64,000 nucleotides of DNA from Onthophagus taurus (GCF_036711975.1 NC_091967.1:30729501-30793500); one strand, 5' to 3'. Counted from the first letter of the stretch, positions 43,988-54,770 are shown. Numbers and translations are program-made. Notes: generated by a model not told the origin, from the letters alone.

Positions 43988-45032
43988 GATCGAAAATATT
44001 ATTTTGGTGTTAGCAATTAGCTAGCTTTATGAAACTTGGCATATGATTATAAGACCAAAAGGGTAATGTTGTGTCAAAATTTGAATTAAATTCGTCAACC
44101 TGAAGTAGTACTACGCAAGCAGAACTTTATTTAAATTCATACTCATTTTCTTTTCATATAAATTAGGACTTTAAAGAAGAATATTACTATAAGATTTTGT
44201 GCAAAACATTAGACGTATATTACTTCACATTTTTTTGTGTAATTACGTGATCGCAAATTCCTATCGAAATTGTTTTATAGAGGTCCTATACCGGATGTCT
44301 CACGTAACTGGTTCGTTAGAACTTTTTTAGGTACCACTATTCGTAGCGGTTTGAAATTTTGACAACATAGGTTGTTCATTCGAAGCTTTCGATCTAAAAT
44401 ACTTTCAAGATGGCCGCCACTTCCAGTCTACCGGATGTAGACCACAACTTCGTTATTTTAAATGGAATGCTATAGTTTTTAATGCACCTTTTAATTATAT
44501 TCGACAAAATAAGTTGACTTTGATAAAAGTTATTGGTACCTACCATTTTTCGTTTTCGAGTTATTTTGTTTTTAAGTTTTTCTTTGGCAAATTACTCTAT
44601 GCTCTTTAAAACCTTATATCTCAGCCAACGTTCATTCAAAAAAGCTCTAAATTGGCACGATTACTCTTGAGATGTTGTCAAACAGATCGTCATTTGTTGT
44701 ATTAAAGTATCTTATACAGGGTGGTCAAAAATTGAATTATCGTTTCTCCATATTCAATGGTAAGAAAGTCGAAAATTTTAAATGGAGCGCCCCATATTTT
44801 TTTACCCTATCAGAAATGGAATTTGATAAAAATGTGGCAAAATTAATTGGCAGAATTAGTTGGTTAGATAGCTCAATTTTACTTAGCTTTTACTAAAAAT
44901 GTTTTAAGAACTATTCGAGAATAAACTCATCGCTCTTAATTTGAAGTGATATTGGAGACCATAATACGTAAGTTTGAAGAATTATTCGAGATAATATAAA
45001 ATATTTTGTTATATTCACCAACATAACAAAAT

Positions 45033-45332
45033 TTATCTCAATTTGTGGGAGTCTTCTTCATTTTCTAGATCTTGTTCCTCTATATTTACTTCTTCATCAT
45101 TATTGTCTTCTTCTTCACTTTCTTCATCATCATCATCTTCTTCTTTCCCTTCCTTTTCTTCTAGAGACTTGTCCAGTATAGGTAAATTTTTCATGTCTTC
45201 ATTCATATTTTTATATCTTTCTGAACATTCTTTATAAAAGTTACTAATAAATGGATCGGAGCTCAGTAATAGTCTTTTAAATAAATCTTCATTTGTTTGA
45301 AGTCTACCCAAAATAGAAAAGATAAAAACCAA
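45033..45332 (-). other. Acidic open frame inside the Transib-like element
   Basis: The frame reads LQTNEDLFKRLLLSSDPFIS and ends in a long Glu/Asp tract (GKEEDDDDEESEEED and similar). The acidic part reflects a CTTCTT-rich repeat, so half of it is low-complexity. The first ~45 residues look protein-like, but I recognise no family. Confidence 0.3.
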
Positions 45333-45909
45333 AACATAGCAACAAAATAACGAAAATCATAACAAGGATAAATAAGATCCACAATTATGTGTTAAGTAAT
45401 CTTTGACTGCCAATTTTTTGGTTAAGGCGCACGTTGGCGCAAGATTTCTTTCTTATGCTATGTACACCATACCTTCAGCAATAAAAAAATGTTAGCTACA
45501 ATTGTTCGATTTTGTTCGCTCGCAAGATATTTAATTTAAAAGATTGAATGGTCAAAAAATATAAGTATTTATTGACGTCAATAGAAATGGTTGTAATTTT
45601 TTTCAACAAACATCTTTTGAAATTTGGAAAGTCGTAAAATGAAGACCTTTCTGTACTTTATAAGAAACCAACGACACAATATTTTCAAGTAGTGATATAC
45701 CATCTTTTTTGTTTTCTAAAGTTGTGTCGTTTTCTAAAAAATTTCCTTATGCAAAATAAGGTAATTGTAATAGCAATTTATTTCGCGCAGTAGCTATTAT
45801 AAAACACCAAAGACTTCATAAACTTCACTAAGAGTCTATTAATAGTTAAAATATATGTAACATTTAAAAAAACAACACTATAAAATTTTTTTTTAATTGA
45901 TTTTCGATC

Positions 45910-45937
45910 GGGTTTTGAGTGTTTTCGGACCACTGTG
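45910..45937 (-). repeat. Right RSS-like terminus: heptamer, 12-bp spacer, nonamer-like
   Basis: Read on the minus strand: CACAGTG, 12 bases, TCAAAACCC, again seven of nine against ACAAAAACC. Confidence 0.65.
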
Positions 45938-45942
45938 CGCCG

Positions 45943-46036
45943 ACACACTTAGTCTACAATTTTGGAATGTATATTCACCACAGATGTTACAAAAATTGTC
46001 GGCATTGTTTTGACAGATATTTCTCGACGCGGACAT
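45943..46036 (-). pseudogene. Gene Y, N-terminal part
   Basis: ATG at 46036 opens MSASRNICQNNADNFC, then ICGEYTFQNCRLSVSA (Cys-rich), reaching the CGCCG duplication, and continues at 43954 after the 1,978-bp insertion. The joined order fits the family's start. Confidence 0.7.
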
Positions 46037-46188
46037 TATTAAACAAAACACTCTCGATGTGAAATTTAAACATGACTAGCTGTATCGCAAAAACAAGAGC
46101 TGCTAAAGAAAAAAGGTGGGTAGATTTGAAATCAGCGACCTCCGATTAGTAAAAAACAGGCATAAAAGTCGATGCAACAAAAAAAAGT

Positions 46189-46440
46189 TTAATTTTGTTC
46201 CCTTGTGTTATCTGTGATTAAAATAGCACTACGTATTGGTTTATTATCCACCGGAAAACCATTAGAAATTTTATATTTCCTACTAATACCATATAGTTCC
46301 TCCTTAACGACCCAAGGTTCTTGTAGAAAAACTATATGAATATTATTCCTAGAAGTATAATCCATTAAATTAAATGTAGAATTTTTGTCTCTTCCTAAAT
46401 TAATCTGAACACAATTTATATTAATTATTTCATTATTCAT
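46189..46440 (-). pseudogene. NL-A ORF2 endonuclease, first ~80 residues
   Basis: MNNEIININCVQINLGRDKN and HIVFLQEPWVVKEEL show the start of an APE-type endonuclease with the metal-binding Glu in LQEPW, a wording common in the R1/LOA side of LINE endonucleases. The frame breaks off at 46189 and no RT follows. Confidence 0.7.
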
Positions 46441-46512
46441 AATCTATCTTCTTATCAAATTCTATAAAAAGTTTCTTTAACAACAAACATTCCTTAGAAA
46501 AACAACTATGTT

Positions 46513-47466
46513 TTATATCTCCTGAAATCCTATTTCTAATACATGCAATACATTTTTCTCTTTTGAGATGCATTTCCTAACATCGTGTTGTCCTCCACAA
46601 TTTTTGCAAAATTGAACATCTTTGCAATTATCTGATGTATGGCCAATTCGAAGACATTTAAAACAATGTAAAATTGATCTATCATCTTCTACTTTGCATC
46701 TATTCCAACCAATATTTAAACCATCTTTAATAATAATCCTCAATTTACCTGTAACTTCTACTACTACATGTTTACTAAATTTATTTTCTTTACCTTTAAA
46801 AACTCTTTTAATTTTAATTTCCTTTTCTAAATCTTTTATATCCTTATAATTTGCGGTAATGATTTCATTCTGTTTAAATAAACAATCTAGAATATCATCC
46901 TCCTTCATATCATTACTTATTCCAAAAATTACCATACGTGGTTTAAATTTTCTAATCTCTTTAATTTCTGCTTTTCCAACTTTTTCTGTCACTGCTAATT
47001 TTAATTTATCTACATCAGTTTTGATTTTACATTCGATAAAAACAGTTCCACTTTTATTAGAAGTGACTCTTTTAACATTGATTCCTTTTTCAACAATATT
47101 CACATTTTTAATTATTTTATTTTTTAAATTTTCACCCTTATTTATAGAGGTAGATTTAATACATACAATTGGTCCACTTTTATTAATATCACAGCTTTTA
47201 ATATTTTTAATACTTTTCTTTGTAACGGAAGCAAAACTACGGCTAAAAGAATTGTCCACACAAATGGTGGCCTTACATGATTTTAATTCTTTTCTTAATA
47301 CTGCAATTTCCATTTTAAATGCCTCAGATTGTTTTCTCACCTCTTTTAATTCTTCAACTTGTTTCCTCATATTTTCAATCTCCATTTTATGTTCATCAGA
47401 TTGCTTCCTTACTTCCAAGTCTCCTAACGAATTAATTAAAAACCTCGCCCTTTTCCTATTCTCCAC
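46513..47466 (-). CDS. NL-A LINE ORF1: coiled-coil, zinc-knuckle protein
   Basis: A 317-residue open frame. The N terminus has two related heptad-like blocks (EVRKQSDEHKMEIENMRKQV and EVRKQSEAFKMEIAVLRKEL), likely a coiled coil. The middle carries a degenerate RNA-binding domain (FKPRMVIFGISNDMKEDDIL, HVVVEVTGKLRIIIKDG). The end carries knuckles CFKCLRIGHTSDNC and CKNCGGQHDVRKC. No ATG lies at the start; upstream in-frame a stop appears soon, so translation may start at the internal Met (~residue 27) or the start is damaged. ORF2 begins about 70 bases downstream. Confidence 0.75.
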   Translation of the reverse strand: MENRKRARFLINSLGDLEVRKQSDEHKMEIENMRKQVEELKEVRKQSEAFKMEIAVLRKELKSCKATICVDNSFSRSFASVTKKSIKNIKSCDINKSGPIVCIKSTSINKGENLKNKIIKNVNIVEKGINVKRVTSNKSGTVFIECKIKTDVDKLKLAVTEKVGKAEIKEIRKFKPRMVIFGISNDMKEDDILDCLFKQNEIITANYKDIKDLEKEIKIKRVFKGKENKFSKHVVVEVTGKLRIIIKDGLNIGWNRCKVEDDRSILHCFKCLRIGHTSDNCKDVQFCKNCGGQHDVRKCISKEKNVLHVLEIGFQEI

Positions 47467-47734
47467 CGTTATGTTTCGGATTTAACAGGAATAAGTTCGA
47501 ATAAATTAGTAGTTCTTCCTTAACCCGCAACTACCGTGCCGCAATATTGTTACGTACTCACCGTCGGGCGGTCTGGGAGACCGGCAATTTGAAAAAGCGG
47601 TTAGAATGAAACCACAACAATATAAACGATACTTTTGTGGTTTTAATTTATTGATTATGTTTTAATTTATCTATGACTTGAAAAATTAGACAAAATCTTG
47701 ATAAAGTTTATTGATATGACAATAGACAAAAACA

Positions 47735-48000
47735 AATATAAAATATCAAATAAAATGAAATAATATTCTCAAAATGAAAAAATCTTGGCAATCAAAGACA
47801 GGTAAACAAATCTGTCTTGAACATTCAAGGTATACAGGATGTTGGCATTTTGTACATGCGTATGCAGTCTTCCTTTTCTTTTGGCGAGGGCAAAGGTTAC
47901 ACGTTTTTCGCTTAGTTAGTTTTCTTTCTGGTAACGTCTGTTCTGCGTTTGGTTGTGGAGCCGGTGGAGTCTTTTTATTCAGAATTCTACCTATTATATA
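47735..48000 (-). pseudogene. PB-A transposase C-terminal Cys-rich domain
   Basis: The frame reads VKYIIGRILNKKTPPAPQPN, then RKTCNLCPRQKKRKTAYACT, KCQHPVYLECSRQIC and a short tail. The Cys spacing fits the piggyBac C-terminal Cys-rich (RING-like) domain used for TIR binding. Its upstream codons (LLLRHD) are at ~50790 and ~52313, beyond the hAT insertion. Confidence 0.75.
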
Positions 48001-48008
48001 TTTGACGT

Positions 48009-50780
48009 AAGGCAGTGCTCGAAATGGACTTTTTCACGAACCGGAAAAACAAAATAAGTAAAACTCGCAACTTTTATTTTGTTACAAAAGTTTCCACAAT
48101 AGCTCGTATTTTTGTCTAATTTGTGGACTCTTTTGCGGCTAGCTGCATCATTGTCGACCTGAAACAAAAAAGAATTATATATCTATACTGATACAACAAT
48201 TTAAAAATTTTATTAGGTAGTATTAAATAGATTTTAATTACCTTTTGCTAACCACGATCGCACATATTTTTCAGAGTTAAATTGCGTTAGTGGTGGTCCA
48301 ACGAAGTTTATGAATAACAGTGCAGCAGTTGTTTCCACCGACAACGATGATCGTAATGGTGTTACTATTTCATTCATTGAACTGAAATTCCTCTCACATT
48401 CGCTAGTGGATATTGGAATTGATGCAATAACGTTTAAAAGTGGTTTCAAATCATCAGGAATTATTTCATCTTTTCCTCCGCCCATTTTGTAGAACCTAAA
48501 GCCACGAATTATTTGTACATCAATTAGTACATAAATTAGTGTATGTGTTTTCATTTTCAATCTGACTTGTCTGACGTTTGGCATCATAACGAGAACCATG
48601 AGAAGACGAAGTTGTTATCATACGATTCATATTATTTGCTAAACTGGTATACAGCTGTGCAGTATTTATGGGTACAACTCTACCCTCATGAAGTTGTATA
48701 CCTTTGTATGTATTTTCTGAGATAGAGCACAAAAGTTTATTAAGTTTGGGTCCTGGTTGAGTAGTCATGGAGTCGAAAATTCGAATTGTAGTTCTTATAG
48801 CTTTATCAGCTTCAACAAGAGTAATGTTTTGACGCTGCAATACTTCTGACAAATCTCCCATTTCATCAAGAGCGTCAGACATAGCATGTAGATTTTTTAA
48901 AAATTGTACATCAGTCATAATATTCAGTAAACCATTGTATTTGGCTCTTTCTTTTGTATCTCTAGTCCAATCCTTAGAGGCTGTCTCAAAATGTTCACAA
49001 AGTGCTTGGTTGTTATGTAATACAGCATTGATTGTACGTTTGCTTGATGCAACCCATCGAACAGATAAAATTCTTCCGATTCTTAAAATTTGCGCCTCAA
49101 GCGAAGCTGTTGCCTTTTTGAGCTCATTTTGGTTTTTGGGCGATAGGTGGTATAAGCTATATAATTTATCTATAAAGATTTTAAAATGGTTGATACCACT
49201 GACTTCATTAACGCAGTCATTGACAGCAAGCTCTAATCTGTGATTAGAGCAGTGCCACACTAATAAATTTGGAAATATTGTTTGCAGCCGCGTTGCTACT
49301 CCGGACTTCTTGCCAATCATAACCGAGGCTCCATCACAGGCAAAGGCTATGAGGTGCTCTTCCAGAACAGATTGATCAAAGCCATATTTATTTAGGCATA
49401 TCAAAAGATCCTTTGTGATATTTTCAGCAGTTGAATCAGTCAGCTCAATTAAGTCAAGATTAAAGACATAGGTACCTTCTAGATTTGACGAGGAATCTTC
49501 GAAATTTGACCTTATTACTACAACCAAAGTCGTTTTTTTTGCTTAGGGTTGTTGACTCGTCTATCAAAACTGAGATTTTCCTTTTATTGTCAATAATATT
49601 TTTGCATATGGCGTTTTTCATTTCAAATGCGTTTTGTCAGAATGTAAAATCTTACCCAGTTCTGAAAACTCGTTCAGTGGTAGTAAATAATGTTTCATTC
49701 ATTTTGTGTCTCCAATGACTCCTTCAATGGTCTTTTTTTTTTTCATGCTATAGAATTTCTATGGCCTTTTTATGAGTTTCCGAATGTTTGTGTTCAAATA
49801 TTTTTTTACGTAGGCTTGATTGCTGTGACTCCCGAGTCTTTCCATTTTCTGTCACTGAACATTCTTGCCACGGTTTTGAAACTCTTTTATTTTTGTCACT
49901 GTGAATGGCGAAAGAATCCACTGCCACAAACTAAACAGCCCAAAGCCTTATTTTCGACGATGAGCCAGTCATTGTTTTCTTTGAATGCTTGGTACTGGCT
50001 TACATTCCAACAACCTTACTCGGGCCACTTGTGCTGGGAAGATTTTGATAATCTTTTTCCAGTACTGTTTTCTTATTGCTGATCGGACTAGTCTCGTTAG
50101 GCTTGTGTGGCCTCTTTTTAAGCCAATTTTGTAGATTATTCATTTTAAATACCTACGCGACCGACACTGGACCTACAACGACATTGTAAATACAAAAATA
50201 GTAAGGTTAAAAATTTTTATTTATTGTTAGATGATTAGAATGCATACACACTGTCACTTCAATAAACTATCAACACTAATCCTATCTACCAACAAACAGG
50301 AACGAAATGAAAATAACACAGTCTTGTTGAAACTACGCTGCCAAATGCCAATGCGAACTCGGCTTAATCATGCCTATGCGCACACATACATCGTCGTCAC
50401 GAGAGATCCAATTGTAATTATTTAGCTTTTCCGTGAAGCGCAAAAGTCCGACTGTGGACTCGGACACGGAAAAGTACCGTTTCACTTTTTTAATTATTTT
50501 TTTCATAGTTTCTTCATAATTTTTGTTATTTTTTCATTCAGTTCTTCTTTTTGTTTTATTAATTTGTTTGTTTCTTTTTACGATGATCCTTGTTTAAAAC
50601 TCATAACCTCACTTTTCAACGTGTTTTCAAATGTTCATTTTACAAACTTTAATGTAACAACGTTTCTGTTCCGATTCGAGAAAATGTATCACTTAAAATG
50701 TACACAACCCCTTTGCGACTGTTTTTGTAAAACAATTACTGATTCAACATTAATTCTCCGTCTCAACATCTAATCTCTCT
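48009..50780 (-). mobile_element. hAT element inserted in the PB-A transposase
   Basis: TTTGACGT stands at 48001-48008 and 50781-50788, an 8-bp duplication as expected for hAT, and joining the flanks restores the PB-A frame (LLLRHDV to VKYIIGR). The left end holds CAGTGCTCGAAATGGACTTT at 48013, hAT-like. A related inverted block (CAGTCGGACTTTTGCGC) ends at 50454, not at 50780, so the right terminus is uncertain. Confidence 0.65.
48234..50143 (-). pseudogene. hAT transposase (ZNF862/KIAA1586-like), decayed
   Basis: ATG at 50143 opens MNNLQNWLKKRPHKP. A zinc-finger region follows (ENKALGCLVCGSGFFRHSQ, KIFEHKHSETHKKAIEIL), then KRKISVLIDESTTLSKK (first Asp), HLIAFACDGASVMIGKKSG (second Asp), WHCSNHRLELAVNDC, and the C-terminal dimerisation segment IPISTSECERNFSSMN (48360-48420) to VRSWLAKG. 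Several stops and frameshifts break the N-terminal third and the junction near 48560. The long middle frame (49527-48520) is intact. Confidence 0.8.
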
Positions 50781-51584
50781 TTTGACGTCGTGCCTAAGAA
50801 GAAGACCTTATTGGTCGAAACAATTGTCGCACCGAAACAAATAAAATAAACAATCATCATCGTAAAACTTACCTTTCATTTCAATTGTAATTATGTCCAG
50901 AATTCTGAAGAAAATTGCCATAGGCCATCTTCTGGTTCTACGACCGGTACAACAGTTAGCACATTTTTCATCGAGAGCATCTACACCAGCCTTAGTGCTG
51001 TTGTAGAAAGCAATAATTACTGGCTTGTTGACATCTGGATCGGTACATTTTATATTATGCATTGAACTTACTAATATCACTGCTTTAGATTATTTTGGGA
51101 CGAACGACACCATGGTAACTTCCGGTGTGAATCCATACAATGCTGATCCGGGTGTCCTAGTTTTGATAGGCAGAAATTGACTCGGAATTTCTCTTTTATT
51201 TTTTTTCACAGTTCCAACGTAAGTCAAATCGTTTTCTCTCAATAGGTGTAGAGCCAGATCAATTGCTGTGAACCAATTGTCTGCGGTGATGTTTCTGTTA
51301 CTCTTTTGTATGGGCTTGGAAAGACGTAAAACAGATTGCATTGGTTTTGGTAAAGTTTGATATTTTTCCGGCAACGTATTTCCATCCGATCCTTTTCCAA
51401 TGTAAATATAACCATTGAAATAATAATGGTTTCTTGAATCGGTCAGTGCCATTAGTTTTAGCCCATACTTTGCTGGTTTGTTTGGAATATACATTCGAAA
51501 CGTGCAGCGGCCGCGGAAGCTGATGAGCATTTCATCCATAGTAATGCAAGTTCCCAAACTGTACGCCTGTTGGCAATTTTTCAC
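50062..51584. repeat. 1,523-bp tandem unit, copy 1
   Basis: The unit spans the right part of the hAT, the TSD and the C-terminal part of the PB-A transposase. It starts at GTACTGTTTTC and ends at TTTTTCAC, abutting copy 2. By eye I saw one base difference to copy 2 (TTCTGAAG at 50901-50908 against TTCTTAAG). Confidence 0.9.
50789..51584 (-). pseudogene. Duplicated partial piggyBac transposase (PB-A)
   Basis: Same as 52312-53107: MDEMLISFRGRC (first Asp), NRNITADNWFTAIDLA (second Asp), STKAGVDALDEKCANC (third Asp) with the same in-frame stop near 51093. It lacks the N-terminal third because the unit boundary cuts at 51584. Confidence 0.85.
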
Positions 51585-53107
51585 GTACTGTTTTCTTATT
51601 GCTGATCGGACTAGTCTCGTTAGGCTTGTGTGGCCTCTTTTTAAGCCAATTTTGTAGATTATTCATTTTAAATACCTACGCGACCGACACTGGACCTACA
51701 ACGACATTGTAAATACAAAAATAGTAAGGTTAAAAATTTTTATTTATTGTTAGATGATTAGAATGCATACACACTGTCACTTCAATAAACTATCAACACT
51801 AATCCTATCTACCAACAAACAGGAACGAAATGAAAATAACACAGTCTTGTTGAAACTACGCTGCCAAATGCCAATGCGAACTCGGCTTAATCATGCCTAT
51901 GCGCACACATACATCGTCGTCACGAGAGATCCAATTGTAATTATTTAGCTTTTCCGTGAAGCGCAAAAGTCCGACTGTGGACTCGGACACGGAAAAGTAC
52001 CGTTTCACTTTTTTAATTATTTTTTTCATAGTTTCTTCATAATTTTTGTTATTTTTTCATTCAGTTCTTCTTTTTGTTTTATTAATTTGTTTGTTTCTTT
52101 TTACGATGATCCTTGTTTAAAACTCATAACCTCACTTTTCAACGTGTTTTCAAATGTTCATTTTACAAACTTTAATGTAACAACGTTTCTGTTCCGATTC
52201 GAGAAAATGTATCACTTAAAATGTACACAACCCCTTTGCGACTGTTTTTGTAAAACAATTACTGATTCAACATTAATTCTCCGTCTCAACATCTAATCTC
52301 TCTTTTGACGTCGTGCCTAAGAAGAAGACCTTATTGGTCGAAACAATTGTCGCACCGAAACAAATAAAATAAACAATCATCATCGTAAAACTTACCTTTC
52401 ATTTCAATTGTAATTATGTCCAGAATTCTTAAGAAAATTGCCATAGGCCATCTTCTGGTTCTACGACCGGTACAACAGTTAGCACATTTTTCATCGAGAG
52501 CATCTACACCAGCCTTAGTGCTGTTGTAGAAAGCAATAATTACTGGCTTGTTGACATCTGGATCGGTACATTTTATATTATGCATTGAACTTACTAATAT
52601 CACTGCTTTAGATTATTTTGGGACGAACGACACCATGGTAACTTCCGGTGTGAATCCATACAATGCTGATCCGGGTGTCCTAGTTTTGATAGGCAGAAAT
52701 TGACTCGGAATTTCTCTTTTATTTTTTTTCACAGTTCCAACGTAAGTCAAATCGTTTTCTCTCAATAGGTGTAGAGCCAGATCAATTGCTGTGAACCAAT
52801 TGTCTGCGGTGATGTTTCTGTTACTCTTTTGTATGGGCTTGGAAAGACGTAAAACAGATTGCATTGGTTTTGGTAAAGTTTGATATTTTTCCGGCAACGT
52901 ATTTCCATCCGATCCTTTTCCAATGTAAATATAACCATTGAAATAATAATGGTTTCTTGAATCGGTCAGTGCCATTAGTTTTAGCCCATACTTTGCTGGT
53001 TTGTTTGGAATATACATTCGAAACGTGCAGCGGCCGCGGAAGCTGATGAGCATTTCATCCATAGTAATGCAAGTTCCCAAACTGTACGCCTGTTGGCAAT
53101 TTTTCAC
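51585..53107. repeat. 1,523-bp tandem unit, copy 2
   Basis: Offset exactly 1,523 from copy 1. It continues at 53108 into the rest of the PB-A transposase, so this is the copy joined to the gene's N-terminal half. Confidence 0.9.
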
Positions 53108-53929
53108 GAATGTTTCAAAAATTAGTGAGATTGGTGCAGCTAGATCTGTCTTTTTGCGTTCTTTTCTAGAATTAGTGTCATCGAATCTAAGACAGCTTAC
53201 TAAAAACGCGAATCTGTTCTTAAACATCACAGCACGAAATATCTCGGCACCGGTTCCATCTGTTGCGAAGAGAGTGTTTATATCTTGATGATTTGACTTG
53301 AATGCCGCAGTGAAAAAGCGAAGTTCTATAAACGCCTTGAGCTCAATCATATCTAAATCTTTGAATTCTGGACGTGCCTTATTAGTATAACTGGTTCTTT
53401 CTTTCTGTATTTTTATATTTGTCCAACGTAAAACTTCTGAAAGTAATGGTATCATCAATTAACCTATTCTACATGTCTTCAGGACTTGCTTTAGTCGGAC
53501 GGTTAGGCCCTCGTAATCCAGGACGTTCCAAAACAATATTATGCTTCCTTGTTCTTGTTCTGGAGTTTTCAGGTTCAGTCGACCATTTAAATTTATTCTT
53601 TCCATAGATATATGTTAGGGGAATGTTACTGTCACCTTCATTCTCAGATGAATCGCTTGACACATTTTGCTCTTCGTTTTTCCCTCTATCGCAATATTCC
53701 CCACTCTTGGTGTCTGTTTCCCTTTCATTTTCAATAACTTCTATCTCTGTGTCTGAATCATGATCGCTCATAATATCGTTATTCACAGAGTGTCAACATC
53801 ACTCACATCATTATCTTCCTACTTATCTACTAAATCATCTTCATCGCTGTCATCGTACCATCGCATTACGGTTTCTTCAAAATTAGCATCTCCCGTCCTT
53901 ACAAGCGCTGGTCCTGGACGGGAAGCCAT
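52312..53929 (-). pseudogene. piggyBac transposase PB-A, N-terminal and catalytic parts
   Basis: ATG at 53929 opens MASRPGPALVRTGDANFEET and an acidic N terminus (stops near 53825 and 53795), then FKWSTEPENSRTRTRKHNIV, a frame change near 53460, and the core with FRAVMFKNRFAFLVSCLRFD, MDEMLISFRGRC, NITADNWFTAID and KAGVDALDEKC: all three catalytic Asp remain. A stop at 52616 interrupts before VILVSSMHN. GTAAGT at 52395 and an AATAAG end at 52330 would remove 66 bases in phase and join EMKG to LLLRHDV. The gene is inactive. Confidence 0.85.
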
Positions 53930-54299
53930 TATTTTGGGTATTATAATCTATAAAAATTAATTGTGTAAGGGCCGATCTTACAAGTGTTGGTATAATCAGT
54001 GGAATAGTTATTCCCAGAATAATTAATTCTCGGCATTAATTTATCGAATGCGTCTTATAAAGCCTTTCTTATGCCAGAATAGTTATTCCAATGGTTGGTA
54101 ATACTGTAGGTATAACGCGCATGTGGTTTGTTGACGTTGTTTACGTTTAGCGACTGTCAAATTAATCAGCGGTGTTTACCATTATTCTGTTTTATTTTCA
54201 TTTTACGTCCTTACGAATATGAATGTGAACAAAATATTTTTGAGTTTTGGTATTAATAGTTCCACATAGTAACAGTGCTAGTGTAAAACTAGAATTAAC

Positions 54300-54560
54300 A
54301 CTAGATCTAGAACTAGAAACATTTGGGTTAGCTGTACGTCTCTTAAGACGGCTAAACTCGAATGTTTCTAGTTCTACGTCTAGTGTTAGTAAGACGTTTA
54401 TTCTACTGTTTATGTTACCGCTAAAGTGTATAATGCCGGTATTCTATGAAATAACTAGTTATTTTATGAAATATCGACCCACAATAGTTAAAGTATAAAA
54501 TGGGTTATTTATTTCATACTTTAACTAGTTATTTCATAGAATACCTAGTTATTTCATAAA
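54300..54560. repeat. Palindromic subterminal repeats of H2, left side
   Basis: GAACTAGAAACATT... at 54312 and AATGTTTCTAGTTC at 54361 form an inverted pair, and TAACTAGTTATTTCATAGAATACC-type blocks recur near 54435-54545. Similar blocks occur at 58810-58905 near the right end. Confidence 0.6.
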
Positions 54561-54770
54561 ACAACGAAGTTCTATAAATTAAAGTATGAAATGGCGGAAA
54601 AAAATTACTTAAATATGTATTTTACAGCGTGACTTTTGTCGGTAAATAAAAACAGTTTGAGAATATAGTTATGAACTTTATTAAAAAATAAAGATAAACA
54701 CTTCTAAGAATATTAAAAAAATAAATAAAAATACTTCTAAGAACATTAAAAAAAAATAAATATCCTTTAA

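Larger units (their letters stand above)
43960..45937. mobile_element. Transib-like non-autonomous element with RSS-like termini
   Basis: Both ends read CACAGTGGTCCGAA inward and share AAAACCCGATCGAAAAT a few bases further. The flanks are exact 5-bp duplications CGCCG (43955-43959, 45938-45942), and removing the insert plus one copy restores the coding of gene Y. A GC-rich 5-bp duplication and CAC-starting TIRs are Transib hallmarks. No RAG1-like transposase is visible inside, only a short acidic frame and mariner-like scraps (TATACAGGGTGGTC at ~44712). The superfamily call is by signature, not by protein. Confidence 0.8.
46189..47519 (-). mobile_element. LINE NL-A, copy 1: 5' UTR, ORF1 and start of ORF2 only
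   Basis: ORF1 (47466-46513) and the first ~80 residues of the ORF2 endonuclease (46440-46189) are present. The reverse transcriptase and the 3' end are missing. The 5' UTR is cut at 47519 by the piggyBac element at a TTAA. Confidence 0.75.

Noticed and set aside
45043..45237. Plus-strand serine-rich frame
   Set aside because: It is the complement of the acidic tract at 45033-45332, low-complexity TCTTCT sequence.
46859..47485. 208-residue plus-strand frame
   Set aside because: It is the shadow of the zinc-knuckle ORF1 on the minus strand; composition is Leu/Ile/Phe-rich with no domain.
50231..50425. Plus-strand 64-residue frame, also at 51754
   Set aside because: It lies antisense in the hAT 5' region and is doubled only by the 1,523-bp duplication.
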